Source of the DNA: Tomocerus qinae
Taxonomy: Eukaryota; Arthropoda; Collembola; Entomobryomorpha; Tomoceridae
NCBI GenBank assembly: GCA_020055645.1
Contig: CM034547.1
Location: forward strand, 28,892,513-28,956,512
Direction: 5' to 3'
Length of the DNA stretch: 64,000 nt
Of the stretch, positions 26,201 through 39,346 are shown piece by piece. How positions within the stretch are numbered: the stretch's first letter is position 1; every line of letters starts with the position of its first letter. Under the pieces are notes generated by a model. It did not search any database. It saw only the letters and a program-made list of their open reading frames with translations, and had not been told where the DNA came from. The position numbers were made by a program, and so were the translations under genes.

Positions 26201-26582
26201 ACTACTTGAGAATATTGTATCTGTGTGACCCAATTGTTAATTATATTACTTAATATACCTATACACTTAATTGTCTCAGTTTTGTTAACTTGAGCTTGCA
26301 TGTAGCTATTTAAATAATTGATGTACATGGGAAACTAGAAGTACCTACGTAAGTTATTACATAATAGCAATTTTATTTAAATGAAAATCTTACCTTTTTG
26401 CTAGGCATGTTAATATTCTGTTCGGGAATCTGTTGGACTTCAGGGTCGTTCTCACTGATGCTGAAACGAACTCGCTTCTCGTTCGGATGAAGGTGACTAC
26501 CACCTTCGTTCTCGGCTTCTGAAGCTTCACTAGTCATAATTAATTCAAAATCGTGGTATGGCTTTAGTTCTAATCGGCTCAA
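23293..26582 (-). CDS. Sodium-dependent phosphate cotransporter, type II (SLC34 family)
   Basis: Eight exons on the minus strand join in frame: 26582-26394, 26100-25604, 25445-25411, 25295-25140, 25042-24737, 24635-24507, 24399-24122 and 23904-23293. They give 733 residues. The two inverted-repeat signatures of the family are intact: QSSSTSTSI from Gln212 and QSSSVFTSA from Gln475. AGATVLD at 269-275 keeps the Ala/Ala/Asp set that, in vertebrate members, goes with electrogenic 3Na:1Pi transport. A large extracellular loop with an NCT sequon and cysteines lies between the halves. The N terminus (1-145) and the C terminus, rich in Asp/Ser, are hydrophilic and cytoplasmic by family topology. Donors at exons 5 (GTTAGT) and 7 (GTTATA) are non-consensus but frame and homology support them. 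Confidence 0.95.
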
Positions 26583-29500
26583 TAATATAGTTCTAAGCTA
26601 AAGAAGATAAATTCCGAAAGATAACACGTGCACTCCTCGTCATAAAGATAAGCTTGCCACAAGAGCAAAGAATGAGTCCATGTATATAGATTCGCGGTCG
26701 CGATTCCAATTCTAGCCGGAAATGTTGTTTACTGAACGAACTAATAATGTCCACTCACAAACACATCACATGTAGTGCTCATAAAGATAGAGGATCTTTA
26801 ACCAATGTTACACCAACGTCACGCATACCAGCAATTACTATGAGTCATACAAATGTGTATATGCATTACTCCAGAAAACTTGAGGTTGTCACCCGAAATG
26901 GTTTTTCCTATGTAAAATTACAATGTAACTAATAATAACTTTTTTCTTAACTCACAACAACATGTTTGAGACAAATAGTAAAGTTGTGACATTGACATTT
27001 ACAGATGTGTTTTATTTGAGCTTTTTATTGACAACTACTTACTAAGAAGTTGACACTCAGACTTTAAATGGAAAACTACAGATATGCATGTGGATTTCTT
27101 TAATGAAAGTAGATCGGAAAATCTTTACAAAAGTGATACTTATCCTACTGACTGATACATTTATCTAACTACGTACTTATAAATTGAGTCTTAAGACGTA
27201 CAATTTCTCAGAATACTTGCTGTTGTGTTTAATTAGAACGAAAACAAAGATTAATGCTTAAACGTGTGAATTAACACTATGTGATTAACTTTGTACACGA
27301 TTTTTCATTCAAACCAAACGAAATTGAAAACAAAAAAACCAGTTGCATGTATATGTACTTTTCACGTTGGAAGTTAATCAGTATGAAGATCCGGTAAGCT
27401 TAGGTAAATACAATAAAATAGTACCAAAACGATGGTGAAGGTTGTAGTAGAAATTTATTGCAGTATTTACTTTATTGCTATCATAAAATGCAGCATGTAA
27501 AACCAGATAAATGATGTCACTTAAATTTCTCTAATGACAATTTAAATGTCATTTTTACCATTACTAAGCAAACAACTGCGAACGAAATGTGATTCAGTGT
27601 TTTTTCAGGTGCCTACCTCAAAACGACCATTTATACTTGTATTTGTAGTCGTAAGTGGTGACAAGTACCTAAATAATTATCTTTTAATTTGTAAACAACA
27701 GCAGGTATATAAAAATTGGAATTCCTTTTATCGATGAAAGTATTATAGTTATAGTTGACTCTGGCTGTGTGACATTTCAGATCCGAATCTATAGTTTCTC
27801 ACTTGGTACAATACAAAGATGTGCTATATTACTTTTGTATTTATCACTGTCATTTGTAATCAAATTGAGGGCGACACGAATCACTGTGTATAAAAGGGCT
27901 TGGAGTACTCAAACGGAATAAACGAGAGATAATAAATGGTGGTAAATGACTAAATTCAGAACAGGAGAGATAAAAAAGATTTTACACAACAGAGCACCAC
28001 AGGTCTCTACTCATTACTAGTACACAAGTTTCACAAAGGAAACAGAAAGTGTGTTTAGCTTGGCTTCAGTAAAGAATATCTAGTTAAAGCTGTACCAACA
28101 CTAAAATACAACTGTGATGAGTAAAAACATATAAAAGTGAAATATCTCGCAAGTATACAATGAACAATGTTAACAATTTCCCTTCATGTGGAAGGAATCA
28201 TGAATAATAATGAGAGTAGTAGACAATTATATGCATATTGCAATTGCATATCCCATCCTGTACTTGTTTGGCCTACTATGAATATACTTTTAGTGCTTGC
28301 TTGCAGTCATAATAATACGAATGTAAATATAAGTACGTATTATTACGTGTAGTAGCTGCGTTATTGCGTAGAACGTTAAATATAGCTAGTATATTATCCA
28401 ATTTAAATATTCTGAGCTGCAGGTGGCATGTTTTATTTTTTCAATAATATTGGTTGTGTGTTTGGAAATAGACATCCGATGTGTAAGTGCAGAGTTTACA
28501 GAGAGTGAGTGAAGGGATACAAACCGGGTAGTCGTAGCAAATTGCATAGAACAACACAAGTTTTAAAAATTGCACACACATTATTTTTCAACTTATTGCT
28601 AATAAATATTCTAAGTGTATCCCATGTGTGCATTAAGGTTATTGCTTTTCTGTTATTGCTACTACAACCATTTATTCTTAGTTATTAAATGATGATGAGA
28701 CGACCTCTTTATAGCCATGCGAAGTGTACATATTGCGTGAATTTGCATTGAATATATATTGTTGTGAATGTTAAGATCTAGGCAGATTATTACATAAACA
28801 CAAGTACGTGCATTGTGGACTGAAATAAAATGACACTGGTGTGGGAAATGTTTCCACAATAATTTTATGCGAAAATCGAGCCTATGACTACAGTGCATTA
28901 TTGAGTTACAGAGAAGGTCTCAGGGTCACTTCTCTGCACTGTGGTAAGTAAAATCTTTTTTAAATGTGATATCACAAAGTGAATACGTCAACATCGGTAC
29001 AATACAACGCATTTCTAAATTGCAGTGTCCGATTACATAAGGTAGCAAAAAATACAGTAAGACAAAAGGTATGAAATTAATATGAGTAGGTGTAGTCAGT
29101 AGCTGTTTACAAGTCGTGCCTTTTAGCTACTTTTATATGGTATATATGTATGAAAATGTGAATTTGTAGATACACACACAGCATTAAATGTATTTTTAGC
29201 TGAGGTAGCTCAAATCACTGTACTTGATTTTATAACAAATGCATTAGTCTAAATTATTTCTACATTGCAATTGATAAAATGTATAAATATTTGGCCAAAA
29301 AAACCTCATGAAGACTAAGACGTAAGTAACAGTATGTACTTCATAAATAATGCTGTGGTCTCAAATCTCAGGCATTATAATGGGAAGTATAAATTCAGAC
29401 ACATTATGAGGAATGAAACGCACAGCTTGACTATTTTAATTGTTTTCTATAACCTATGATAGGAAAATACCAGCACAAATCGTACAGCAAAAAATATCGA

Positions 29501-29617
29501 CATGTTTGGAGGAATGACATAATAATTTAACAATAATTCGTAATTTTGCGAATTTTATTTTTTAGTCATTATTGTGACGGACACTTTACATGTATTTACA
29601 TGTTTAGCAATAGTTAT
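26583..29617. other. Intergenic
   Basis: About 3 kb of AT-rich sequence containing the divergent upstream region of the phosphate cotransporter and the 3' flank of the EF-hand gene. I find no credible exon, RNA gene or repeat. Confidence 0.5.
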
Positions 29618-29623
29618 TTTATT
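29618..29623 (-). terminator. Candidate polyadenylation signal of the MCFD2-like gene
   Basis: TTTATT on the plus strand (AATAAA on the minus strand), about 55 bases past the stop codon. A second copy at 29670-29675 almost touches the stop and is less likely to be the one used. Confidence 0.4.
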
Positions 29624-29677
29624 AGTAAATTATTCCTTGGGAAGGCATAACACAATTTTATGATCTCCATTTATTCG

Positions 29678-31284
29678 TTAGCCATAGGCCTTGGAAGATT
29701 GCCTATATTCGCCAAAGGTAGTAATTCCATCTTTATTCCCATCCATGTTATTCATGATTTGATCTACAATATCGGCGTACTGTTCATCGGTGTACTGAGC
29801 TGCATTGTTAGGATCTTCAGCTGCGTAAATAAAAAAGTAAATCATTAAGTCATTCACCAAAGAAAATACTATTCCTTGTATTATGTGTGTGGCTTGGTGT
29901 GAGTTGTATTTAGTTGCATGTAATTTAAATTGCAATTACTAGTCAGATTAAATAATTTACACTTTTCTTGGTTCATTGCAACTATAATAGTACTTGCTAC
30001 TGGTTAGATATCTATTCTGTACTATATCTATAATATAGTAATGTGAAAAAAACTTATTTTCATTTAATTTTAACATTTATTTAGGGAACTATTAAATAAG
30101 TTGTAAGTGCATGTTACATGGATTTTATACATTATTGTCTCATTGTCTGTACATATCAATATCAAAGATACTAGTGACTTATTTACCTCCTAAATGAGAT
30201 ATAAGATATTTTAGAAGATCGAGTCCATCGACTACATTATCTTTATCTCCATCCCACATTTTAAAATTGTGAAACATCAACTCATCCTGGGTCATTTGTG
30301 ATGTGTCTATGGGAAGATCCATGTGCTCTTGAAGGTGACTATATATTATCACAAAAGAATATTATAGTCCAGTGTAAAAGGTACATTCCCTTTACATTCC
30401 TTTTTGTATGTAGCATATGTTCTCATTTCATAAGTACGAAATAATATCATAAATATGGACAATCTTACTCTCGCTCCATTTCAATATTAGATGTGTCAAA
30501 GACTGTATTATGTGGTCTAATATGAACTTGGCCGTGGCGTACAATCGATGGTGCAGATCCAGATTGTGGTTGTTGACTCAAATCGGGTTGTGCCTGTTGT
30601 TCCTGAACATGGGGTTGAACATGGGGCTGTGCATTTTGATTCTGCTCCATGATTTTCAAAACATTTCAAAGCATTTTAATGATGTAGTACTATGTACAGA
30701 GGTGATAATTATTATAAGTATAAAATCAGCTAATTTATTTCTAATATGCTAGAAATTCGGGAGGAGGCAAGGGCACTTGAAAAAAGTTCATAGATTTCTG
30801 GCATTTTGAGACAAAATTTTTTTTCTTTTCTTAATTTTGGGGGAAAGTTGTATGTTTGTATTGTTGTTAAGTTTTTAGTGGCTACATGTTCTTTCCTTCA
30901 TTTAACTCTAGTTAAGTTTGTGTACATTTGACAAAGATTGACTGTGAGATTCTACTTGGAACTCTCTGTCAATATTTATTAAAGCATAAACCAAATATTA
31001 ACACACCCATTATACATATTTTGTGGCAATAAAAAAGCTTACACATAATTTGCTAAAATTCCAAAAGATCACACCTGTTGCTGATACTGTTGCTGTTGCT
31101 GATACTGTTGCTGCTGCTGGTATTGTTGCTGGTTTTGTGTATTAACTGCTGGTTGAGCCGGTTGGTAGTGTTGAGGAGGTACACCGGGGGCCACTCTACC
31201 TCCATATTGTTGTTGCTGATGCTGGTACTGCGCAAATACTGAATTGCATGCTAACAATACCAAAATTAAACTTAGTGACTTCAT
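29678..31284 (-). CDS. MCFD2-like EF-hand secretory protein with Gln-rich N-terminal region
   Basis: Four exons: 31284-31075, 30641-30469, 30338-30187 and 29820-29678, giving about 225 residues. Residues 1-18 are a clear signal peptide (ending SVFA). Residues 19-120 are Gln/Pro/His-rich. EF-hand loops lie at 157-168 (Asp157, Asp159, Asp161, Asp165, Asp168) and 205-216 (Asp205, Asn207, Asp209, Glu216), and the spacing between them matches MCFD2. In vertebrates MCFD2 binds LMAN1/ERGIC-53 and carries glycoproteins from ER to Golgi. Human MCFD2 is about 146 residues, so the Gln-rich stretch is an addition. The exon 2 acceptor is uncertain (30641 or 30644; weak pyrimidine tract). CGREF1-type proteins are the alternative. 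An acceptor-like site just before the ATG suggests a 5'-UTR intron. Confidence 0.8.
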
Positions 31285-32579
31285 TTTTTGAACCTGGTAA
31301 ATTATCTGTAATTGAACATGTATAAGTTGGAAATGCACAACTACAAATAAATATGCAAGAAGAACTACCTCCTGGAGTGAAAATGACGTGGCTACTGTCA
31401 GACCCAATGGATTATTATCTAACATCTATACATGAAAATGTTTTGTGAAGATGTTGCAATGTATGGAGTGAATGTGTATATTGAAGAGTATGCATACAAA
31501 TAATTCATGAATATTGGACTTTTTGTGTAATATGGAGATAAATATTATTTAATGGCACTTGGTTGACTGTCTGTAGTCTGTACATACGTACACGTTTTAA
31601 GATGAAATATGCTATCACCTGTACAGCAGGCAGCATGATGAACGAAAAATGATTTTATTAATATAGTTTGTATGCCTTCATTATATATGTAATTAATGGA
31701 GCAGCACCAGCAGTAGCAGAGTTATAAATATTTAACATCACGCAGGATTTTTATACAGATATTATGTGTGCACTATATCTAGTACACTGCGGTTTAAAAA
31801 AGCCATTATGAACTACGGAGATAATACTTAATCTCTACTCTGTCACTTGCATTGCAAGGGCTTATTACTTATCTATATCTCTAAAACCAACATTTAGTAA
31901 AGGTAGCATAGCTTCATACATTATAATAATAATTATTTACTAGGTTTACCTGGTAGTGGGGTATGCAATGGGGAACTATACTGTATTTCTTATATATTAT
32001 AGATACAATTTTATCATGTGCATACCACGTATACAACTTATAGCTGTAGTGAGCAAGCAATACCAATTGTTACCAATATACCAATCATAATAGTAACGCT
32101 TGCAAAATTGGAAAAAGTAATAGAAATGCCTGGTATGATGTTAGGTGACACAAGTGACAGTAGAAATATGCTATTATTATTATTATTACAGCAAACGCTT
32201 AGTAAGGCTGTGACAAGCATTGTTCATTGTACAGAAAAATGGTTCAGACAGAGTACAAAATATTCAGCATTAAGTTTACATTATAGCAAAACAATTTATC
32301 CGTTTACACCCTTTTTTTATAAATTCTCACACTAAAAATGGAAAAACTCTAATGATGGGCAGAGGATAAACTTAATATTTTATACGTCAATAATTATCTG
32401 GACTTTCGGGATCAAATCATCAGGATAATTGTTCATGATGATGTCAATTTCTGTGTATGCTCCATTATTATAGCAACTACGTTACAGCTACTTTTATTGA
32501 TGCTGCATACCTCTCAAACCTGTAACTGTAACACATACATGTGAATATCGTTTACGTGTGCTAACTACAATCAATACAG
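31285..32579. other. Intergenic, left of the retrotransposon remnant
   Basis: AT-rich sequence in the divergent interval between the EF-hand gene and the valyl-tRNA synthetase. Open frames here (for example 32018-32335) have simple hydrophobic translations and no family resemblance. Confidence 0.5.
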
Positions 32580-33232
32580 GATAAAATTAATAGGTTTATT
32601 GTTAATTTTTATTACCCTAAGTTGTGTAAGTTCAAGGGACAGCGTAATGGGAAGCCTAGGAGATGCTTAGTTAATTTTTATAAAAAAATCAATATAAATA
32701 GATTGTTAAAAACACTACAGATTTTTACTATTTTTGAACGAAAGGAAATTGGAATGGTTAAACTTGTGTGGAAAAATCTGAATAATCGTTTGGCTGGTAC
32801 AGAGGGATGGTTTAATGTAAACAATAGGTATTCGAGCTCTTTTCCTAGAGTAACAAGTAAAGTAACAAGGAAAACTTCTGTTAGATATATGGCTACAGTA
32901 ATATGGAATAAGCTCCCAAGGAATTGGGTATACAAAGAACTATCTTTGGCAATGTTGATTGATCGGTTGAAACTATTGTTGGAATCAAATAGGAATAATA
33001 TTTATGTTTACTATTAAGTGTGTTTAGTGTGTTACTATTAAGTTATTAAGCGTTGTAGGTATGTAGTAAGTAATTAGTAAGTAGGTATGTAGTTAAACTG
33101 AGCTATTTATTATATGTGACTCGTGGTGAAAAGCGGTGGTAGTCATGCTTGGCTAATCACCGATTTCAATTCGTGTAATTGATGGGCCTATGTTTGTCAC
33201 TTGAATAAAGCTGAACTCTGAACTCTGCCATT
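32580..33232 (+). mobile_element. 5'-truncated non-LTR retrotransposon (LINE) remnant
   Basis: An open frame, roughly 32590-33017, encodes what looks like the C-terminal end of a LINE reverse-transcriptase polyprotein: a basic segment, then an NRYSSSFPRVT-type motif, then VIWNKLP, then a helix rich in Leu/Lys. This order (Arg-rich strand, conserved Pro, WN-LP) is typical of the end of Jockey/CR1/L2-type ORF2. After the stop comes about 200 bp of 3' UTR ending aataaagctgaactctgaactctg, with a short tandem tgaactc repeat at the very end, as many elements of this group have. No catalytic FADD-type box remains, so it is dead. Confidence 0.72.
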
Positions 33233-34113
33233 CTATCGGCACTATTTAATAGACAAGCGCTCATAATTCCATATAAATGAAATACAGAATTTTAATGAAT
33301 TTTAGTTCAGTCTTACTATTTTATATACTTCCATGGCCTATAGACACTCAATTCAATGCACAAAGCACAAACTAAACTTCAGAGAATCAAAATCAGGCAA
33401 TTTTTGACTATGAAGAGAACATTGAATGCAAAAATGTCATGTAAACTCACATTACCCTCATCCATCGGGATAAGGGAAATCAAAATATCGATTCAGAAAT
33501 TAGGCTACTATAGTCAGTGAGTGGATGTTATAAAATATTATATTTTATGATAGTAGTTAGATGAGCAGTGAGTGGATGTTATGTTAAAAGATACGTACCT
33601 TTTGTATTTATTTATGTTTACTCACTGAAGGAGCAATGAGAATTGGGAATAAACCAAGGAAAACGTACAAAGGTGCGAAAATTGAATTTTATGTAAAGTC
33701 GTGTGCCAAGAAAGAATTAATTTTTCAGGATTATTGTTAAAAATATTGTGAAAGCTGCACCGGTTTTTGTCCCTAGATTTACTATTGGCAATTATTGACT
33801 CCGATCCAATCAAATCAACTATAATAGTTTACTTTGTTGAATGTAAACTGAGAAGTTTGTCGGACTATCGGGCCAGGGGTAGGAGGGAGGAAAATCTTAC
33901 TAGTTCTTTATCCGGCTCAAAATTTCTATTTGACTAATTTGACATATTTTACCTTTGCCCCGCAATAAGGTATGGTATAAGGAAAGTATTGTATTGGAAA
34001 TAGCTGTGCTACCACATTATATAAAGTCAAATAATTATGAAAATGATTTCAAAAGTCAAAAGTAATTTTCAATTTTTATTGCAGAAAGGCTTCAGCGGCC
34101 ACAGGGAAAGAAA
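33233..34113. other. Intergenic, upstream of the valyl-tRNA synthetase
   Basis: No exon seen. A pyrimidine tract and acceptor-like ttgcag (34078-34083) just before the start codon suggests that the 5' UTR of the next gene is spliced. Confidence 0.45.
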
Positions 34114-37100
34114 ATGAAGCGTTACCTTACATTAAGAACGATAAAATCAGTGTATAAACCTAACAGGCGTTTGTGTACCAAGATCCCCGAAGATTCGAAT
34201 CAGGGAAATGTATCAAAAACTTACGAACCGAGTAAATGCGAATCTAAAATTATTGAAAAATGGAGAATCAGAGATAGCGCCAAGGCTGGAAATAACCCAA
34301 AATATGCCAAAGGAACTTTTCGTATGATTTTACCTCCTCCAAATGTTACCGGAAAACTACACATTGGTCACGCTTTTACCGTTGCAATTGAAGATACATT
34401 AGCAAGATGGTATGTATGTATATCATCTATGTACAGTACACTTGATTATTTATTTAAAATAATAGCTTTATTTACTGGACATTACTAATTAAAGATATTT
34501 TTATATAGTCACTTTATATTTTTGGCAAATCTTATCAAAATCATATCTTTGTGTTTTTCATTGTTTAGGAGTACTATGAATGGTTTCAAAGTAGAATGGA
34601 TTCCTGGCTTCGATCATGCGGGAATTGCCACTCAGTCTGTCGTAATGCGGAAATTAAAAAACGATCTGTTTACTTCCAAGTCGTTACTCAATCCTGAAAT
34701 TCTAAAATTCGAACTGGAAAGTTTTGCTAACTTTAATTCCACCGTTATAGCTCAGCAGTTAGAATCACTGGGGGCTTTACTTGACTGGAGTTCTTCATAC
34801 TATACTCTAGATAAGAATCATTCGGAGGTGGTTATAGAGGCTTTTGTTACTTTATTTTATTCGGGGTTAATTAAACGAGGTGATGGAATCGTCAACTGGT
34901 CTTGTGCTTTGGGCTCATCAGTATCAGATGTTGAAGTTAATGAGGCAAAATTCGAGGGCAAAACATCTTTTCGAGTACCAGGATACGACAATTTAATAGA
35001 CTTTGGGGTTCTTTACTTTGTTGAGTATAAGTTGGATAACTCAGGTAAGAAAGAACACACCGTTTTACTGTTTTTACTATGTGTAAAATGATGATAGAAA
35101 CACATTTTAAAAAATTAAAAAAATTGGAGTAAATTGTATGACGTATTTTGGTTACTCATAATTTTAACACAGATGAAAAAGTTACTGTTGCGACATCAAG
35201 GCCTGAAACAATTTTTGGTGACGTTGCTTTAGCTGTTAATCCTAATGACAGTCGTTATGGATCAATTGTGGGCAGGAAAGCAGTAAATCCATTAACTGGC
35301 CAGTTGATACCAATTATTGCCGATACCCGTGTTAAACCTGATTTTGGATCTGGTGAGTGGACGCTTTTTGTAAATAATCTATTATCAAACAAACCCAAGG
35401 TGGTGGTTTAGTTTAAACAAACCCATGGCTGTACCATGTTATGTTTTATTTTTTTTTCTCCTTACAGGAGTTTTAAAATTGACCCCTGCTCATGATAAAA
35501 TGGATTTTCTCATTGGCAACACACATGAGTTACAGAAGATTACCGTTATCGATGAAATGGGCATTCTCAATGACCTATGTGGAGAATATAAGGTTGATTA
35601 TCCTTTTCCACAATCTCAGTTAAATATTTTGACTTCCAATGTTCATTGTAATTTATACCATAATTTATCATCTAGGGACAGCATCGCTTCAATGCAAGGA
35701 AAAAAATCATCGATTTCCTTTTGGAGAAAAAGGCCATCGTGGAAATAAAAGATTACTCTGGCTCTATAGGCTTATGTAGTCGTACAGCAGATGTGATAGA
35801 ACCAAGAATTTTACCACATTGGTTTTTCAAAACTGAGCATTTAACTAAAAAGTTTTTAGACTTAATAGATTCCAAACAGTTGGTAATATCTCCTTTGAAT
35901 CAACTACAGAGCCTTAGAACTCAACTAAGTGTTGTCGAGTAAGTATTTTTTGCATGCATTGCATACAGTTTTGGCATTGTAAGTACAATAATTTATCATA
36001 CAAGTTCATTAATATTGTTTTTGGTATTGATCTTCAGAGATTGGTGTTTGTCTCGTCAAATTAGCTGGGGCCATCGTATTCCTGCCTATTATCACCCCTC
36101 AAAACCTGAAAAATGGGTCGTAGCAATGGACATAAATGTAATAAAATTATAAAATTATGTAATTGGAGCAAAGATTCTCTAACATTTAGTTTAAGCCAAT
36201 TCAATCGGATTTAAAATGCTAGCTATTTCTAAACATATTATTTGACTTTACAGAGAGCCAAGCAAAAATTAGAATCAGAATTTGGAATTGTAGCAGATTT
36301 GTCTGACATTGTACAAGACAAAGATGTTCTGGACACATGGTTTAGTTCTGCTTTGATACCGTTAGCAACATCTGGATGGCCTAACTCAACGGTTCATTTT
36401 TACAATTTTCACATTACGATGCTAAACTTGAAACAATTTGTAAAATTACCATTTTTGTGAAATCATTCCAGGACCTAAAGGAGATAACCTTGATGGAAAC
36501 TGGATGGGACATTCTTCTTTTTTGGGTTTGGAGGATGGTCATCATGACTTTGGCTTTAACGGAAAAGGTGCCTTTTCGGCAGGTTTTATTACATGGAATT
36601 GTGACCGACCATTATGGACGAAAAATGGCAAAAAGTAGAGGGAATGTCATCGATCCGATGGACATTGTTAATGGAATTTCGTTTCCGGTATAACAATTAC
36701 TAAACAATTATTGCTTGAATTGTATATACTCTTAAAAGCCTGTGGTAAATCCGAAAATTTCAATCATAGGCTATGAAGGACAATGCCATCAAAGCATTTG
36801 AAAAGGGGGAATTGGAGCAGAATGAATACAATTTAAAGATCGGTAGCCTTGAAAAGGACTATCCTCAGGGTTTCCCTGTGTGTGGAGCAGATGCGCTACG
36901 CTTTACATTATTATCTCAAGATATTACCAGTAAGTGCTCCAGAATTAGTTGGATTGGTCGATTGCTTAGTTTTTACAAATAGAAATCTTTAAATTCCTTT
37001 TAGACCAAGAAATCAAACTAAGTTTGGAACATCTCAATAGTAGCAGACATTTCTCAAATAAACTTTGGCAAGCCATGAGGTTCTACTTAAATTATGTCGA

Positions 37101-38272
37101 TGAAGGAATTAATCATCCAGTGGAAATTGCTAAGCCATCTACTGCTATATTACAATCGCCTGCTGACCATTGGATTTTGTCATGTCTTCATTCTTATTCG
37201 TCGAGTACGTTTAAATATTTAAAGCAAGGAAATTTGCATTTGTATGCTGAAGCTACTCGAAAATTTTTCTATCAACAACTTTGCGATGTCTATATTGTAA
37301 GTCATAAAGAATGTGTTTTTAATTATAATATGGATCGTAATTATGAAGACAAATTGTATTTTACCATGTTGTCTTGTAGGAGTTGATCAAAAGTGACATG
37401 AAAATGGGTTTGAATGTTGAACAACATGTTATGGTTATGCGCTATTTATTTGCTAACGGACTAAAATTAGCTCATCCTATTATTCCATTTGTCACTGAGC
37501 AAATGTGGTCGCACGTAACACAAGATAAAATGGGCCTTTTGATTGACCAGCAAGTACCAAGTCCTTTGGAGTTAAATGACTTTTCAAATCTTGAATTGGA
37601 AAATTCAATTGCTAAAGTTATGAAAGTAGTCCGAGAAATTAGATCAGTCAAATCAAAAATAAGAGCTAAAGAAATCCTGACGTATTACCTCGAAATTCCG
37701 TCCACTTCTGAAGCGAAAGTTTTAGAACAACATATTGCAATTATAGAAACTCTAGCTGGTGGCTTGATTAAGTTTGGACCTCCACCGAAGTCCTTAAAAC
37801 ATACGTTTGTCGTTTATACATTTATTTTGGATGATAAAACATGTCGTGTATCCACAGTCAAGGTATTTAAATTGAACATTAATTATTTTGTTATGATATT
37901 TGTCTTTGATACATTTTTTAATGCTTTCCTAAATTGAAGCAAATTGTTCTAACTTTTTTAAACTTTTAATTCATAGAGTGGGGATCTTCTGAAAACATCA
38001 CAAGCCAATGACGCTAAAATAGCCAAACTAAAATTAAAACTAGACAAACTAAAGAAACAGTTTGAAAATCCTAACTTTCAACAAAACGCACCTCCTGAAG
38101 CAATAGAAAAGCTGCGAAAAAAGGTAAATATTTTAAATATTTGTTTAATAGGTAATTATATAACTCAGTGTCGATTCGAAGTATTGTACTCGCATTTATT
38201 ATATATTCGCAGGTCGAAATACTTCAAATTCAATTAGATGAAACCAGTGACCACTCTTCTAAATTTTCATGA
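34114..38272 (+). CDS. VARS2: Valyl-tRNA synthetase, probably mitochondrial
   Basis: A class I synthetase charging tRNA-Val. Thirteen exons join in frame: 34114-34409, 34569-35044, 35173-35352, 35468-35592, 35676-35938, 36038-36137, 36254-36391, 36472-36687, 36770-36929, 37004-37296, 37380-37862, 37977-38123 and 38213-38272. They give 978 residues. HIGH is at 83-86 after PPPNVTGKL. The CP1 editing domain has [10 protein letters not shown] and TPAHD. The second active-site motif is KMAKS at 577-581. The C terminus holds the usual tRNA-binding coiled coil ([12 protein letters not shown]). The first 25 residues are basic with no acidic residue, and there is no long cytosolic N-terminal domain, so import into mitochondria is the likely fate. 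Donors of exons 4 (GTTGAT) and 7 (GTTCAT) are weak. Confidence 0.93.
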
Positions 38273-38465
38273 TGCTAGTCAAGTCAGTGTACTTTAATAT
38301 TGTAATTGTTAATCTAGTGTATGCCATGTGTAGGCTTGTTACAAAGTGGCAGTAGAATGTACTATGTGCTAAATATTTATGAATGAGGATACATTTGTTA
38401 GTTCTATTTTGTGTAATGTATAAATGCACTCTAATTTCATCGTGTTATTTTTCATGTGCTTTTAC

Positions 38466-38471
38466 AATAAA
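38466..38471 (+). terminator. Polyadenylation signal of the valyl-tRNA synthetase gene
   Basis: AATAAA about 195 bases after the stop codon, in a plain AT-rich 3' flank. Confidence 0.6.
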
Positions 38472-39346
38472 GCAGAAGACAAACTCAATCAGTTAAGTTT
38501 CACTATTTTTTAATCAACATGACATATTCATTCAGATTATAAATCTAGGCACAAAGGTTGTACACAGATGAAATCAGATCCCTGTTTACTATTTGTATAT
38601 ATATCGTGCGTTATTACCATTACTTTGACCTTGCATTTTTTACGCTAATAATATTTGAGAGTAATTATCTATATAAATACTGTTAATTTTATTTAGGTGT
38701 TTGCAATAATTGCATTAAGTTAATATGTTTTACATCTCCTGGTGTGATTACTGATAGTATATTCTGAATTGTACCATACACTTACTTAGCTCGAAATATT
38801 TAGTACCCATGAAGAATTCACAGTTTATATTTATCTGATTGCCTTAATGTTCAGGTCTCACTAATGAGGTTAATATTTAGTCGAGTAGGGTCCTAGGGTC
38901 AAACTTTTGTATTTTTTATGTTTCTAGAAGACATTCTGGTAGTTTGCTAATGGTAAAGGTAAATGTTTACATTTTTAACATCTTGACGAGGGAAAGTAAT
39001 ACCTGGTTTGGCTTTACAGTCAATTTTTTTTACTATTTTAAGATGCTGGTTTCAACAATGAATAAATTCAAAAGCTGAACTCAGCCTTTGCAGACACTAA
39101 CAAAACCGTTTACAGCAATAGCACTGCTTGGAGTTAGGACCCAAAATACTTGAGATATTCATGAACTAGATACCATTCAGATACCTGCGACAGTAAATCT
39201 TTCATTATAGAAATCAGCACCCTAAAATAGTTGACTCTATAAAACTCTGATTTTATATGAAACCTTTCCCTTGGGACCAGATTTATCTTTATAAAGTAAA
39301 AATGAATATAAGTTATTGCTCATTCTTCGAAATGTCGATTGTTTGT
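38472..39346. other. Intergenic between convergent genes
   Basis: The tail-to-tail interval between the valyl-tRNA synthetase and the taxilin-like gene. It presumably holds the 3' UTR of the latter. No exon or repeat noticed. Confidence 0.5.
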
